Shown here one piece after another: positions 1 to 8,455 of a stretch of 64,000 nucleotides of DNA (position 1 is its first letter; every line of letters starts with the position of its first letter). The translations under genes and the position numbers were made by a program. The stretch is from positions 1,984,001 to 2,048,000 of the forward strand of contig NZ_FXUY01000001.1 of assembly GCF_900182985.1 (NCBI RefSeq), written 5' to 3'. A model generated the notes under the pieces. It was not told the DNA's origin. It ran no database searches and was given only the letters and a program-made list of their open reading frames with translations. Source of the stretch: Pseudomonas helmanticensis. Its GTDB lineage: Bacteria > Pseudomonadota > Gammaproteobacteria > Pseudomonadales > Pseudomonadaceae.

Positions 1-432
1 ACTCGCGGCGAGATTGATCGTCCCGTCGATCGCCAACAGCTGCGAATGACCGGCATCGGTGTACAAGTCGTACGGGACATAATTGGCCACGCCGTCAAAC
101 AGGGCGCGCGTGCCACCCGGTGATTTGCCGTCGTTGGCACCGGCGCGCACCTTGACCGTCGGCGTGGTGCCGCTGGAGCAAAGAATCGACAACGCCCCGC
201 CGCCACCGCCGAGCACTTGCCCGGTGGCCGTGGTGAACAGGCTGTTGGCGGTGCCGAAGCTCAATGCACCGAAGTTCAGCCCGGTGGAACCACCGGCACC
301 GTTGACCTGACAGCTGCTGATCAGGATCAGGCTGGAAGTGATCTGGCCGGTGACCGTGGTGGCGGCGTTGGCACTGGAAACCAGCGCCAGACCGAGCAGC
401 GGCAAAGCTATCCTTGATGCAAACATACGCAT
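1..432 (-). CDS. Spore coat U domain pilin subunit (3' part off the window)
   Basis: Secreted Csu/CupE-type pilin, truncated by the left edge. The visible part has an N-terminal signal peptide (MRMFASRIALPLLGLALVSSA, cleaved near NAA) and then a beta-rich SCPU domain. Its first cysteine (ISSCQV) and second cysteine (SILCSS) fit the disulfide of this family, followed by Gly/Ser-rich strands. It is the third of three such genes in one direction, 20 bp after the previous stop. In archaic chaperone-usher loci the chaperone, usher and adhesin genes follow the pilins, so they are expected beyond the left edge; this is inference. The ATG at 432 gives a complete signal peptide. Confidence 0.8.
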   Translation of the reverse strand, partial: MRMFASRIALPLLGLALVSSANAATTVTGQITSSLILISSCQVNGAGGSTGLNFGALSFGTANSLFTTATGQVLGGGGGALSILCSSGTTPTVKVRAGANDGKSPGGTRALFDGVANYVPYDLYTDAGHSQLLAIDGTINLAAS

Positions 433-452
433 GGTGTCCGTCCTCTACGGGG

Positions 453-986
453 TTACCAGTCGAGCGTCACCGTCAGGGTGTCGGTATAGACCCCAGCCGG
501 AACCGCGCGGGTATTCGCCACCACTGAGCCAAATACCGGAATGGGTATCTGCGCACCGCTGGTGACAGCGAAATTGTGTTGTTGGCCGATGCTGTAGCTC
601 CGGGCGCCGGAGGGATCGACGAACAGTTGATAGGGAATGGTCTGGCGGCCATTGCTCAGGCGCCGGGTATTGCCGTCACCGTGGGTGCCGCCGTCGATAG
701 TGACGGTGAAGCCGGTGACCGAAGGATTGCAGGCGACATTGAGTTTGCCGCTGCTGTCGCCGTCGAGACTGGCCTTGATCGGCGCATTCCAGGTGGGTCC
801 CTGAAGACCGAAATCAAGTGTGCCAAGCTCACCCACCGGGCTGGCGGGATTGGAGGAGTTGGTGACTTCGCAGCCGGCAATCAGGATCAGCCGCGCGTGG
901 ATCTGCCCGCTGACAGCCGCCTGCGCGTCGTCGGCGAGTAATGCCAGCGTACCTGCTGCCATGACCATCCAGTGTTTGCCTGTCAT
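453..986 (-). CDS. Spore coat U domain-containing pilin subunit
   Basis: A 177-residue secreted protein of the SCPU family, the pilin family of archaic chaperone-usher pili. It has a signal peptide (residues 1 to about 23, ending DAQA), two cysteines (LIAGCEV and LNVACNP) and the usual C-terminal strand ending TLTVTLDW. An upstream TTG at 1019 would add 11 residues before the signal peptide. I prefer the ATG at 986, which puts the hydrophobic stretch near the terminus and has a purine-rich stretch upstream. It is the second gene of the operon. Neighbouring pilins are diverged in sequence, as expected for different subunits of one pilus. Confidence 0.8.
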   Translation of the reverse strand: MTGKHWMVMAAGTLALLADDAQAAVSGQIHARLILIAGCEVTNSSNPASPVGELGTLDFGLQGPTWNAPIKASLDGDSSGKLNVACNPSVTGFTVTIDGGTHGDGNTRRLSNGRQTIPYQLFVDPSGARSYSIGQQHNFAVTSGAQIPIPVFGSVVANTRAVPAGVYTDTLTVTLDW

Positions 987-1090
987 TGCGCCCGTCCCTA
1001 CTCCTTCAGGTGACTCCAACCCTTGCGTTCATCATTGAACGTCTTGACTGCACAACCCGAAACTTCCGGGTTGCCGGTAAAACCTCGCGA

Positions 1091-1612
1091 TCACCAGGTG
1101 ACCGTGACCTTGACCAGATCCGAATAACGGCTGACTCGCGGCACCTCGGTCAAACGCTCGATCCGTGCGTACAACGGCAACTCCACCGTGCCGCTGTCCG
1201 GCACGCGCCCGCTGACCGGCACATTCACCACCAGCGGCACACGCCGCGCGGCGTCCTGATACAGGCGATACGGAATCGGCTTGCTGTCAGCCGTACCGGC
1301 CAGGTAGCGAACCTCGCCGACGCCACCGTGCAGACCGCCATCGACACGCATTTGATACGGCGTGTCCGGATTGCATTCCAGCCGTGGCAAGCGTTGATTG
1401 GTCAGCGCTGCAGCCAATGGCCCGGCCGGGTCGTCGAGACGCGCGGTGCTGCCGAAATCGAGGACACCCAGTTGCTCGATGCCGGCCTCGCGCTGCTGGC
1501 CGATCAATTGGCAGCCGCGTTGCACATCGACGCGCACTTCGACCTGAAGATCCGCCGCGTATGCCGGTGCGCAAAACACTCCCAGCAGGCCCATGACCAC
1601 TCGTGCATTCAC
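1091..1612 (-). CDS. Spore coat U domain-containing pilin subunit (first gene of operon)
   Basis: A 173-residue secreted SCPU-type pilin: signal peptide ending APAYA near residue 19, cysteines in RGCQLIG and RLECNPD, and a terminal strand ending VKVTVTW. It starts with GTG at 1612; an internal ATG at 1594 would leave too short a signal peptide. It lies first in the minus-strand operon, divergent from the ZapE-like gene, with a 286-bp gap that must carry the promoters. By analogy with Csu and CupE loci, the three pilins would be exported by Sec and assembled by a chaperone and usher that are not visible here. Confidence 0.78.
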   Translation of the reverse strand: MNARVVMGLLGVFCAPAYAADLQVEVRVDVQRGCQLIGQQREAGIEQLGVLDFGSTARLDDPAGPLAAALTNQRLPRLECNPDTPYQMRVDGGLHGGVGEVRYLAGTADSKPIPYRLYQDAARRVPLVVNVPVSGRVPDSGTVELPLYARIERLTEVPRVSRYSDLVKVTVTW

Positions 1613-1898
1613 TGCCCCATTCCTTGTCAGGGATCGCTTGCGTTGGCGTTACTGTGTTTCAGGTTAGCAACGGACGGCGATTGCGCCAGTCGATTGGATC
1701 CACTGAACGGCCGGGATATGTTTCGAAAGGTTGGCAACAGGGCGAATCATGTCGCTGAAAATAGCTGTACAGCCCGCAGAATATTGTTCAGTAACCGCCC
1801 ATTCTCGATGCTCCGTGGTGGTCGCCCCGCTGAACGTCTGGTTACACTACCCCGCCGCGCTCAGTGGAGCCGGTTCGACCTGCCCGGAGTAACCCAGA

Positions 1899-3050
1899 GT
1901 GCCCGCCCGACTGCCCGACCGATCGCGACTGAGCCAGCGCTGGCCGGCGTTGCGCCGCTTGTTCGGCAAGGGCATGGCCGCCAGCGCCGGGCATGACGCC
2001 AGCGCGCAGTCGATCCGCGATTACTTCCGCAGCAAGGCCCACGAGCAGGGTTACACCCTCAGCGCCAGCCAAAAACAGGTAATCAATTGCATGGCACAGC
2101 AGGCCAGCCTGTTGCTCGGCGCCACACCACAGACAGCGCCGAGCCTGTATTTGTATGGCGCCGTCGGGCGCGGCAAGAGCTGGCTGCTTGATGGCTTTTT
2201 TCAGGCTCTGCCGATCACGCGCAAACGCCGCCTGCATTTCCATCAGTTCTTTGCGCAATTGCATCAGGGCATGTTCCGCCATCGCGAGCGCGATGATGCC
2301 CTCGAAACCAGCCTCGACGAGCTGTTACAGGACTGTCAGGTGCTGTGTTTCGACGAGTTTCATGTGCATGACATCGGCGATGCGATGCTCATCACCCGGC
2401 TGTTCAAAGCGCTGTTCAAGCGCGGGATATTGCTGTTGGTGACGTCCAACTACGCACCCGAAGGCCTGTTGCCCAACCCGCTCTATCACGCGCGGTTCAA
2501 ACCGGTGATCGAACTGATCAATACGCGCATGCAGGTGATGGAAGTCGGCGGCCCGCATGATTACCGCAGTGTGGCGCGCAACCATGAACATCAAGTGTTT
2601 ACCCACGGCCATTATGTGTGGCCGGGCACGCCGGCGCAGCGCCAGGCGCTGACTCTGCCAACTGAGGATGCTCCGCCGCTGTCGCTGGCGGTCGGTACCC
2701 GGCATTTTCGTGCACGTCTGATTGAAGGCCGACGTGTGGCTTTTACTTTCGCTGATCTGTGTGAACAGCCAACCGCGGTGATGGATTATCTGGAGTTGTG
2801 TCGGCGTTTCGACCACTGGGTGATTGACGATTTACCACTGCTGGGCGACTGCTCGATTGCCGCGCAACAACGCTTCATCAATCTGATCGACGTGCTCTAC
2901 GACCAGGACAAACACCTGACGCTGATGGGTCGACTGTCGCTTTGCGAAAGCCTCGGCGGCGATGCGATCGACCTCGGGCGCACGCGTAGCCGGTTGGGAC
3001 AATTGCAGGTTATTGCCCCTCTGTCTGACACCCCCGCTGAAAAAATCTGA
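1899..3050 (+). CDS. zapE: ZapE/AFG1-family AAA+ ATPase (paralogue)
   Basis: A 383-residue cytoplasmic P-loop ATPase of the ZapE/AFG1 family; E. coli ZapE is a cell-division factor that acts on the Z-ring. The Walker A motif GAVGRGKS lies at residues 87-94, the Walker B region VLCFDEFHVHDIGDA follows near 146-160, and the family's C-terminal region with a conserved FxFxxLC-like stretch (FTFADLCEQP) is present. It starts with GTG at 1899, preceded by a CGGAG Shine-Dalgarno; an ATG at 1974 is an alternative. Pseudomonads usually carry another ZapE elsewhere, so this is probably a second copy, and its target is unknown. Confidence 0.85.
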   Translation: MPARLPDRSRLSQRWPALRRLFGKGMAASAGHDASAQSIRDYFRSKAHEQGYTLSASQKQVINCMAQQASLLLGATPQTAPSLYLYGAVGRGKSWLLDGFFQALPITRKRRLHFHQFFAQLHQGMFRHRERDDALETSLDELLQDCQVLCFDEFHVHDIGDAMLITRLFKALFKRGILLLVTSNYAPEGLLPNPLYHARFKPVIELINTRMQVMEVGGPHDYRSVARNHEHQVFTHGHYVWPGTPAQRQALTLPTEDAPPLSLAVGTRHFRARLIEGRRVAFTFADLCEQPTAVMDYLELCRRFDHWVIDDLPLLGDCSIAAQQRFINLIDVLYDQDKHLTLMGRLSLCESLGGDAIDLGRTRSRLGQLQVIAPLSDTPAEKI

Positions 3051-3137
3051 TCTGGCCGCAAATCGCCGCTTTGCCGTTATCATGTCGCCCATTCCGAGCG
3101 CTTCGCGTCTCTGCACCTTTCAAAAGTGAACACTGAC

Positions 3138-4451
3138 ATGCACACCCTTGCTCAACTGCGCGCCGGCGAGTTGTCGGGCATCACGCGGCTGGATCTGTCT
3201 TGCGGGCTGACCGAGTTTCCGCGCGAGATCTTCGAGCTGGCCGACACCCTCGAAATCCTTAACCTCAGCGGCAATGAACTCAGTAGCCTGCCGGACGATC
3301 TGCATCGCCTGACTCGGCTGCGCGTGCTGTTCTGTTCCGACAACCATTTCACTGAGCTGCCAGCCTGCCTCGGCCAATGCGCGGCGCTGACAATGATCGG
3401 CTTCAAGGCCAATCGCATCGTCGAGGTACCCGGCGCCGCGCTGCCGCCGCTGCTGCGCTGGCTGATCCTCACTGACAACCGCATTGACACCCTGCCGACT
3501 GAACTGGGCGAGCGCCCTTATCTGCAAAAACTCATGCTGTCGGGCAATTGTCTGCAAGCTCTGCCTGAATCGCTGCGCGACTGCCATCGACTGGAACTGC
3601 TGCGCATCTCGGTCAACCAGTTCAGCGAACTGCCGCAGTGGCTGCTGAGCTTGCCGAGCCTGACATGGCTGGCCTACGCCGGTAATCCGCTGGAAACCGA
3701 AGCCGACGCCGCCGCGCTGGAAGCCACGCCGCTGATTGATTGGTCGGCATTGCGCCTGGAGCAAAAACTCGGCGAAGGCGCCTCCGGGGTGATTTCCCGG
3801 GCGAACTGGCAGCACGCCGATGGCTCGCTGAAACCGGTCGCGGTGAAGTTGTATAAAGGTGAAATGACCAGCGACGGCTCGCCGTTACACGAAATGAACG
3901 CCTGCATCACCGCCGGCCTGCACCCGAACCTGATCCGCGTTGAAGGGCGTATCACCGCTCATCCCGACGGCCAGCAAGGGCTGGTGATGCAACTGATTGA
4001 CCCGAGTTTTCGCAACCTCGCCGGATTGCCAAGCCTGGCCTCGTGTTCGCGGGATGTGTACGCCGATGATCTGCGCTTTACCGCCGACGTTGCCTTGCGC
4101 ATTGCCAAGGGCATTGCCTCGGCAGCCGAGCATCTGCATGCGCAAGGCATCACCCACGGCGACCTGTACGGGCACAACATTTTGTTGAACGAACGGGGCG
4201 ATTGCCTGCTGGGGGACTTTGGCGGGGCGTCGTTCCATGCCACGACGGATACCGCGCAGACGCGGGCACTGCAACGCATCGAGGTGCGTGCGTTTGGCGT
4301 GTTGCTGGGGGAATTGCTGGCGCGCATCGACTCGGGGTTGAGTGCAGAGCGGCGTTTACATTGGGAAGCGCTGGAACGGTGTTGCTGCCAGGCGGATGTG
4401 CGGGCGCGACCGGGGTTCAGTGAAGTGTTGCGCGAACTTGAAAATCTGTGA
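3138..4451 (+). CDS. Leucine-rich repeat protein with C-terminal Ser/Thr-type protein kinase domain
   Basis: A 437-residue cytoplasmic protein with no signal peptide or membrane segment. Residues about 15-190 hold seven or eight leucine-rich repeats (LxxLxLxxNxLxxLP). Residues about 205-435 form a Hanks-type kinase: glycine loop GEGASG, VAVKLYK with the ATP-binding Lys at 237, catalytic loop HGDLYGHN (Asp 342, Asn 347) and DFG at about 360. HRD is replaced by HGD, but the essential Asp and Asn remain, so activity is plausible. Substrates are unknown. It follows the ZapE-like gene by 87 bp on the same strand. A GTG at 3126 is an alternative start; neither start has a strong ribosome site. Confidence 0.85.
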   Translation: MHTLAQLRAGELSGITRLDLSCGLTEFPREIFELADTLEILNLSGNELSSLPDDLHRLTRLRVLFCSDNHFTELPACLGQCAALTMIGFKANRIVEVPGAALPPLLRWLILTDNRIDTLPTELGERPYLQKLMLSGNCLQALPESLRDCHRLELLRISVNQFSELPQWLLSLPSLTWLAYAGNPLETEADAAALEATPLIDWSALRLEQKLGEGASGVISRANWQHADGSLKPVAVKLYKGEMTSDGSPLHEMNACITAGLHPNLIRVEGRITAHPDGQQGLVMQLIDPSFRNLAGLPSLASCSRDVYADDLRFTADVALRIAKGIASAAEHLHAQGITHGDLYGHNILLNERGDCLLGDFGGASFHATTDTAQTRALQRIEVRAFGVLLGELLARIDSGLSAERRLHWEALERCCCQADVRARPGFSEVLRELENL

Positions 4452-4465
4452 CCGCGGCGCGGTCA

Positions 4466-4555
4466 ATCGCGGGCAAGCCCGCTCCCACAGTGTCCGTGTC
4501 GTGCACAAAATATGTGAACTGCGCAAAAACCTGTGGGAGCGGGCTTGCCCGCGAT
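4466..4555. repeat. REP doublet (GGGAGCGGGCTTGCCCGC type)
   Basis: Two 25-bp arms in perfect inverted orientation (arm read from 4531: CTGTGGGAGCGGGCTTGCCC then GCGAT) separated by a 40-bp centre. It lies between the convergent LRR-kinase and YebC-like genes, a usual position for Pseudomonas REP doublets, and may act as a two-way transcript end. Confidence 0.85.
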
Positions 4556-4578
4556 GAGGCCATCACTGGCGAAACAGA

Positions 4579-5283
4579 TCAGCCAGCCAGACCGACGAAC
4601 ATGTCCTGCACGTCATCATGGTTGTCGAGGCCTTCGAGGAACGCTTCAACTTCAGCCATCTGCTCGTCGCTCAGGCCGCTGACCGGGTTCTTCGGCTGGT
4701 AGCCAAGCTTGGCCGACAAGACCGTGAAGCCTTGCTCGGGCAGGGATTTCTGCACGGCGTCGAGGTCAGTCGGGTCGGTCAGGAACAGCGTCGCACCGTC
4801 TTCACCTTCTTCAAAATCCTGGGCACCGGCTTCGATCGCGGCCATTTCCGGATCGGCGTCCGGGGTGTCCGGCGAGGCTTCGATCATGCCGACGTGGTTG
4901 AAGTCCCAGGCCACGGAGCCGGAAGCGCCCAATTGGCCCTTGCGGAACGCCACGCGGATCTCCGCCACGGTGCGGTTGACGTTGTCGGTCACGCACTCGA
5001 CGATCAGCGGCACCTGATGCGGGGCGAAGCCTTCGTAGGTCACGCGATGGTATTGCACCGCTTCACCCAGCAGGCCCGCGCCTTTCTTGATCGCGCGATC
5101 AAGGGTTTCTTTCGGCATCGAGGCTTTCTTGGCCTGTTCGACCACCAGACGCAAGTGTGCGTTGGTGGCGGTATCGGCACCGTTGCGTGCAGCAATGGTG
5201 ATTTCTTTCACCAGTTTGCCGAAGATTTTGCCCCTGGCGTTGGCTGCCGCTTCTTTGTGTTTAACCTTCCACTGTGCGCCCAT
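4579..5283 (-). CDS. YebC/PmpR-family protein, YeeN-like paralogue
   Basis: A 234-residue member of the YebC/TACO1 family, whose members act as transcriptional regulators or relieve ribosome stalling on proline runs. The N-terminus ([19 protein letters not shown]) replaces the canonical MAGHSKWANIKHRK stretch, while [11 protein letters not shown], the [16 protein letters not shown] core and the acidic C-terminal domain ([14 protein letters not shown]) are kept. It therefore resembles the second YebC paralogue (YeeN type) rather than the copy beside ruvC. It is a single gene, convergent with the LRR kinase across a REP doublet. Its role is not evident from context. Confidence 0.85.
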   Translation of the reverse strand: MGAQWKVKHKEAAANARGKIFGKLVKEITIAARNGADTATNAHLRLVVEQAKKASMPKETLDRAIKKGAGLLGEAVQYHRVTYEGFAPHQVPLIVECVTDNVNRTVAEIRVAFRKGQLGASGSVAWDFNHVGMIEASPDTPDADPEMAAIEAGAQDFEEGEDGATLFLTDPTDLDAVQKSLPEQGFTVLSAKLGYQPKNPVSGLSDEQMAEVEAFLEGLDNHDDVQDMFVGLAG

Positions 5284-5504
5284 TACTCACTCTCTTGATC
5301 TGTGGCGCCGAGACATCTATTGGCCGACGCGTGGCGCCAAGTTTATACGGCCTAAAGTCGGCAATCGACCAAAAAAATCGTAATGCTGAATCGACATTTT
5401 CGCCAGAGCGTGTAGGGCTATTCTGAAAAGCCGCTTTGCCATAAGCATTCGGCGCTGCGGTTTCGTACCCTCTGGGGCCGTATTGCCAGACAGAGCCTGT
5501 GCGA

Positions 5505-6887
5505 ATGCTCAATGACATGGAAAGTCCCTTCACGCTGACCCTGACCGACAGTGGATTGCAAATGCCGGTGTTGCGCTTTCGCGGTGAGGAAGCGCTCAAC
5601 CAGCCCTACCGCTTCGACATCGAACTGATCAGCCTCGGCCCGGCCATGACGCCAGGCACGCTGTTGCAGCAACCGGCATTCCTGCATCTGAGTGATCATC
5701 ACGGGGTTCACGGGCGCATCGACAGCGCCAGTTGCGAACATCGCGGTGCGCATCGGGTCGGCTATCGAGTGGTGCTGGTGCCCTCCCTTCAACAACTCGC
5801 GCAAGCACAAAAACGCCGCGTCTTTGTGCACTTGAGCGTGCCGCAGATTCTCCAACAGTTACTCGAGGAAAACGCGCTGCCGGTCGACAGTTACCGAATG
5901 GAAGTGATCGTCGGCCAATACCCCCAGCGCGAGTTCTGCATTCAATATGAGGAAAGCGATCTGGCCCTGCTGCACCGCTTGTGCGAGGAAGAAGGCATTC
6001 ATTACCACTTCGAACATGGCCCGGACGGGCATGTCGTGGTGTTCGCCGACGACAGTCTGAGTTTGCCGCAAGAGCCCACGCTGCTGCCGTTCAGCCTCGA
6101 TGACGAGGCGCCCTCGCCGCACATCGCGACGCTGTTCCAGCGGCATGACGCGGTGCCAGTCGCACCGCAACGTCATGTACGCAATCGCGGGCAACGAGAC
6201 CTGCGCGAGGATGCCGCGAACCAGAGCATAACGGGGCCGACAACAACGCTGTCCCAGCCACATCGCTATGCCGAACAACGCAGCCGTCGTCATCTGCAAC
6301 GTCAGCGCTGCGAATATCGCTCGATCCATGGCCGCAGCGATTGCGTGGACCTGCTCAGCGGTCAATTGGTCCAGGTTGCGGAGCATCCGATCAACAGTTT
6401 CAACGAACAATGGTTGATCACCGAAATGCGCCATCACGGGCAACAGCCGTCGATTCTCGAGCCGACACCCAGCGTTTACCGCTACCACAACGATTTCGTT
6501 GCCCTGCCCTGGTCGACGGAATTTCGTCCGGCACTCAAACAGCCGCGACCGGCGATCCCCGGTTATCACCTGGCGCGCGTACTCGGCACGCCCGGGCAGC
6601 CGGCATCTCTCGATGACCAGGGCCGGATCAACGTCAGTCTGTGGTCTGTCGCAACGGTGCAGGCCGACGATGGAATATGGCTGCCAATTGCCCTGACCAA
6701 CGCCAATGGACGGATCGCCGCCAATGAACTGCCCTGTGCCGGCAGCGAGGTGTGGGTGAGTTTTCTCGACAGCGATCCGGATCGACCGATCCTCTGCCTG
6801 GGCACGCAAGGCGAACTGCCGCAGCAACAAATACCGCCCACTCAAGACAATCCCCAGTTACTCGACTGGCTCCTCTACCGCAACTAA
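5505..6887 (+). CDS. vgrG: Type VI secretion tip protein VgrG, short orphan
   Basis: A 460-residue VgrG-like protein. Residues 1 to about 340 match the gp27-like base (FTLTLTDSG, LRFRGEEALNQPYRFDIELIS, ESDLALLHRLCEEEGIHYHFEH). About 360-445 is the gp5-like OB domain (DDQGRINVSLW, GSEVWVSFLDSDPDRPILCLG). The protein ends just after it, whereas usual VgrGs of 600 or more residues continue into a beta-helix needle. No Hcp, PAAR, chaperone or effector gene is adjacent. A GTG at 5499 and an ATG at 5517 are alternative starts, none with a clear ribosome site. It may be a functional short tip that recruits a PAAR protein or a decaying remnant. The reading frame itself is intact. Confidence 0.83.
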   Translation: MLNDMESPFTLTLTDSGLQMPVLRFRGEEALNQPYRFDIELISLGPAMTPGTLLQQPAFLHLSDHHGVHGRIDSASCEHRGAHRVGYRVVLVPSLQQLAQAQKRRVFVHLSVPQILQQLLEENALPVDSYRMEVIVGQYPQREFCIQYEESDLALLHRLCEEEGIHYHFEHGPDGHVVVFADDSLSLPQEPTLLPFSLDDEAPSPHIATLFQRHDAVPVAPQRHVRNRGQRDLREDAANQSITGPTTTLSQPHRYAEQRSRRHLQRQRCEYRSIHGRSDCVDLLSGQLVQVAEHPINSFNEQWLITEMRHHGQQPSILEPTPSVYRYHNDFVALPWSTEFRPALKQPRPAIPGYHLARVLGTPGQPASLDDQGRINVSLWSVATVQADDGIWLPIALTNANGRIAANELPCAGSEVWVSFLDSDPDRPILCLGTQGELPQQQIPPTQDNPQLLDWLLYRN

Positions 6888-6896
6888 AAAACCCCG

Positions 6897-6981
6897 TGTA
6901 GGAGCTGCCGCAGGCTGCGATCTTTTGATCTGGTCTTTTACAAACAAGATCAAAAGATCGCAGCCTGCGGCCGCTCCTACA
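6897..6981. repeat. REP doublet (GTAGGAGCTGCCGCAGGCTGCGATC type)
   Basis: Inverted arms TGTAGGAGCTGCCGCAGGCT... and its complement, extended by a GATCTTTTGATC/GATCAAAAGATC inner stem, lying between two convergent genes. This is the commonest REP class in the window. Confidence 0.85.
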
Positions 6982-6991
6982 TGAGGGGGAG

Positions 6992-8383
6992 TCAGGCTTT
7001 GTCGGCCTTGCCCGCCGCCGCAGCGAATTTCGCCAGCCGTACGTCCAGGTGCCGTGGCAGCCGACCGTGGTCTTCAGCGCGCTCCTTGCGCCGGATGGCG
7101 TTGCGCACCATCAGCGAACCCAGATAACGGATCGGCTCCGGCGGAAAGTAGCCCAGCGGGCCGTTGACCAGCGGCGAGCGCGTCCACGGGTTATCCAGGC
7201 CTTGCACCAGCGACGCGAGAATCTGCCCGCCCATGTGACACGGGCCAACGCCGCTGCCGGAATAGCCGAAACCGTAGAACACATTGCCGCTGCTGCTCAT
7301 CTGCCCGAAAAACGGCAGGCCGGTCACCGAGCGATCCGAAGGACCGTTCCAGGTCGCGTCGACTTTGACCTCGGCAAACGCCGGAAAAAAATCGCCGAGA
7401 CTGCGCTTGAGTAATCCGGCGTACGGCGACGGCTGATCGAACACCGGCAGCATTCGCCCACCAAAGGCAAACGTGTTACCGCCCTTGCCAAGCATGATCC
7501 GGCCGTCCGGGGTGTTGTGGTAGTAGTGCACGAAGATCCGCGAATCGAGCACGGTGACACCACTGGTCAAGCCGATTTCCTGCAGCAGTTCCGGGCGCGG
7601 CTCGGTGATCAGCATGTCGCTGGAAACGATCGCCACGCTGCGTTCGAACTGCGGGAAAGCGCGGGCCATCCACGCATTCATCGCCAGCACCACGCGGTCG
7701 GCGACAACCCTGCCGGTGGCGGTATGAATGCGCGCCGGGCGGCCCTCTTCAAGGCCGGTCATCGCCGTGTTTTCATGGATCTTCACGCCGAGCTGCAAGG
7801 CCACACGGCGTAATCCGCGCACCAGTTTGCCCGGTTGCACACTGGCCGCCGCCGGCGAGAACCAGCCTTCCAGATGCTTGGCGGAACCGGCCATGCGCTG
7901 CACATCGGCGAGCGGGCGCTGGCTGAACGAGTTGATGCCATTGCGCTCCAGCGCCGCGATCACTGCGTCGGTCGAGCCGACCTGCGCACGATTGGTCGCG
8001 GTGTACAGCGTGCCGTCGAGCCGGTAATCGGCATCGACGCCGTACTGTTCGCAGAACTCGCCGATGGCATGAATGCTGCGCTCAGATTCCTTGACCAGGC
8101 GCACTGCTTCCTCGACGCCGAACAGGCGCTCCAGGGTGAAATACTTGGCCGACCACGACAACGCGCAGCCACCGTTGCGCCCACTGGCACCAGCGCCGCA
8201 GATGTCGGCCTCGATCAGCAACACATCGAGCTCCGGGTTCTGCTGCTTGAGCATGATCGCTGTCCACAACCCGGTGTAACCGCCGCCGACGATGCACACG
8301 TCAGTGCGCACTTCGCCTTGCAGCGGTGCACAGGTTTCAGACGTGTCGGTGTGCAGGGCCTGCTCCAGCCAAAACGGTCTCAT
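6992..8383 (-). CDS. FAD-dependent amine oxidoreductase (DAO family), AEP-cluster associated
   Basis: A 463-residue flavoprotein of the D-amino-acid-oxidase-like fold, with dinucleotide motif IVGGGYTGLWTA at residues 31-42 and GASGRNGGC following. It resembles gamma-glutamylputrescine-oxidase-type enzymes. I chose the ATG at 8383 because GGAG lies 9 bp upstream. The next gene upstream in the same direction, 72 bp away, is an organophosphate-type MFS carrier, and phnW-phnX plus two phosphonate-type LysR regulators lie within 6 kb. Recurrent FAD oxidases near phnWX in other bacteria have been reported to oxidise AEP or N-methyl-AEP to phosphonoacetaldehyde. A similar role here is inference from family and location; polyamine or amino-acid amine oxidation is the alternative. 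Confidence 0.75.
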   Translation of the reverse strand: MRPFWLEQALHTDTSETCAPLQGEVRTDVCIVGGGYTGLWTAIMLKQQNPELDVLLIEADICGAGASGRNGGCALSWSAKYFTLERLFGVEEAVRLVKESERSIHAIGEFCEQYGVDADYRLDGTLYTATNRAQVGSTDAVIAALERNGINSFSQRPLADVQRMAGSAKHLEGWFSPAAASVQPGKLVRGLRRVALQLGVKIHENTAMTGLEEGRPARIHTATGRVVADRVVLAMNAWMARAFPQFERSVAIVSSDMLITEPRPELLQEIGLTSGVTVLDSRIFVHYYHNTPDGRIMLGKGGNTFAFGGRMLPVFDQPSPYAGLLKRSLGDFFPAFAEVKVDATWNGPSDRSVTGLPFFGQMSSSGNVFYGFGYSGSGVGPCHMGGQILASLVQGLDNPWTRSPLVNGPLGYFPPEPIRYLGSLMVRNAIRRKERAEDHGRLPRHLDVRLAKFAAAAGKADKA

Positions 8384-8455
8384 GGGTTTTCTCCAGTCAG
8401 TTGGCCACGCCACAGCCTGCCGCGTGCGTCGCAGCAGGCCGCGAGGCAAGGGTTT

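Noticed and set aside
5505-6887. Prophage tail region suggested by gp27/gp5-like VgrG homology
   Set aside because: No capsid, tail tube, lysis, integrase or other phage gene is nearby; the flanks are ordinary chromosomal genes.
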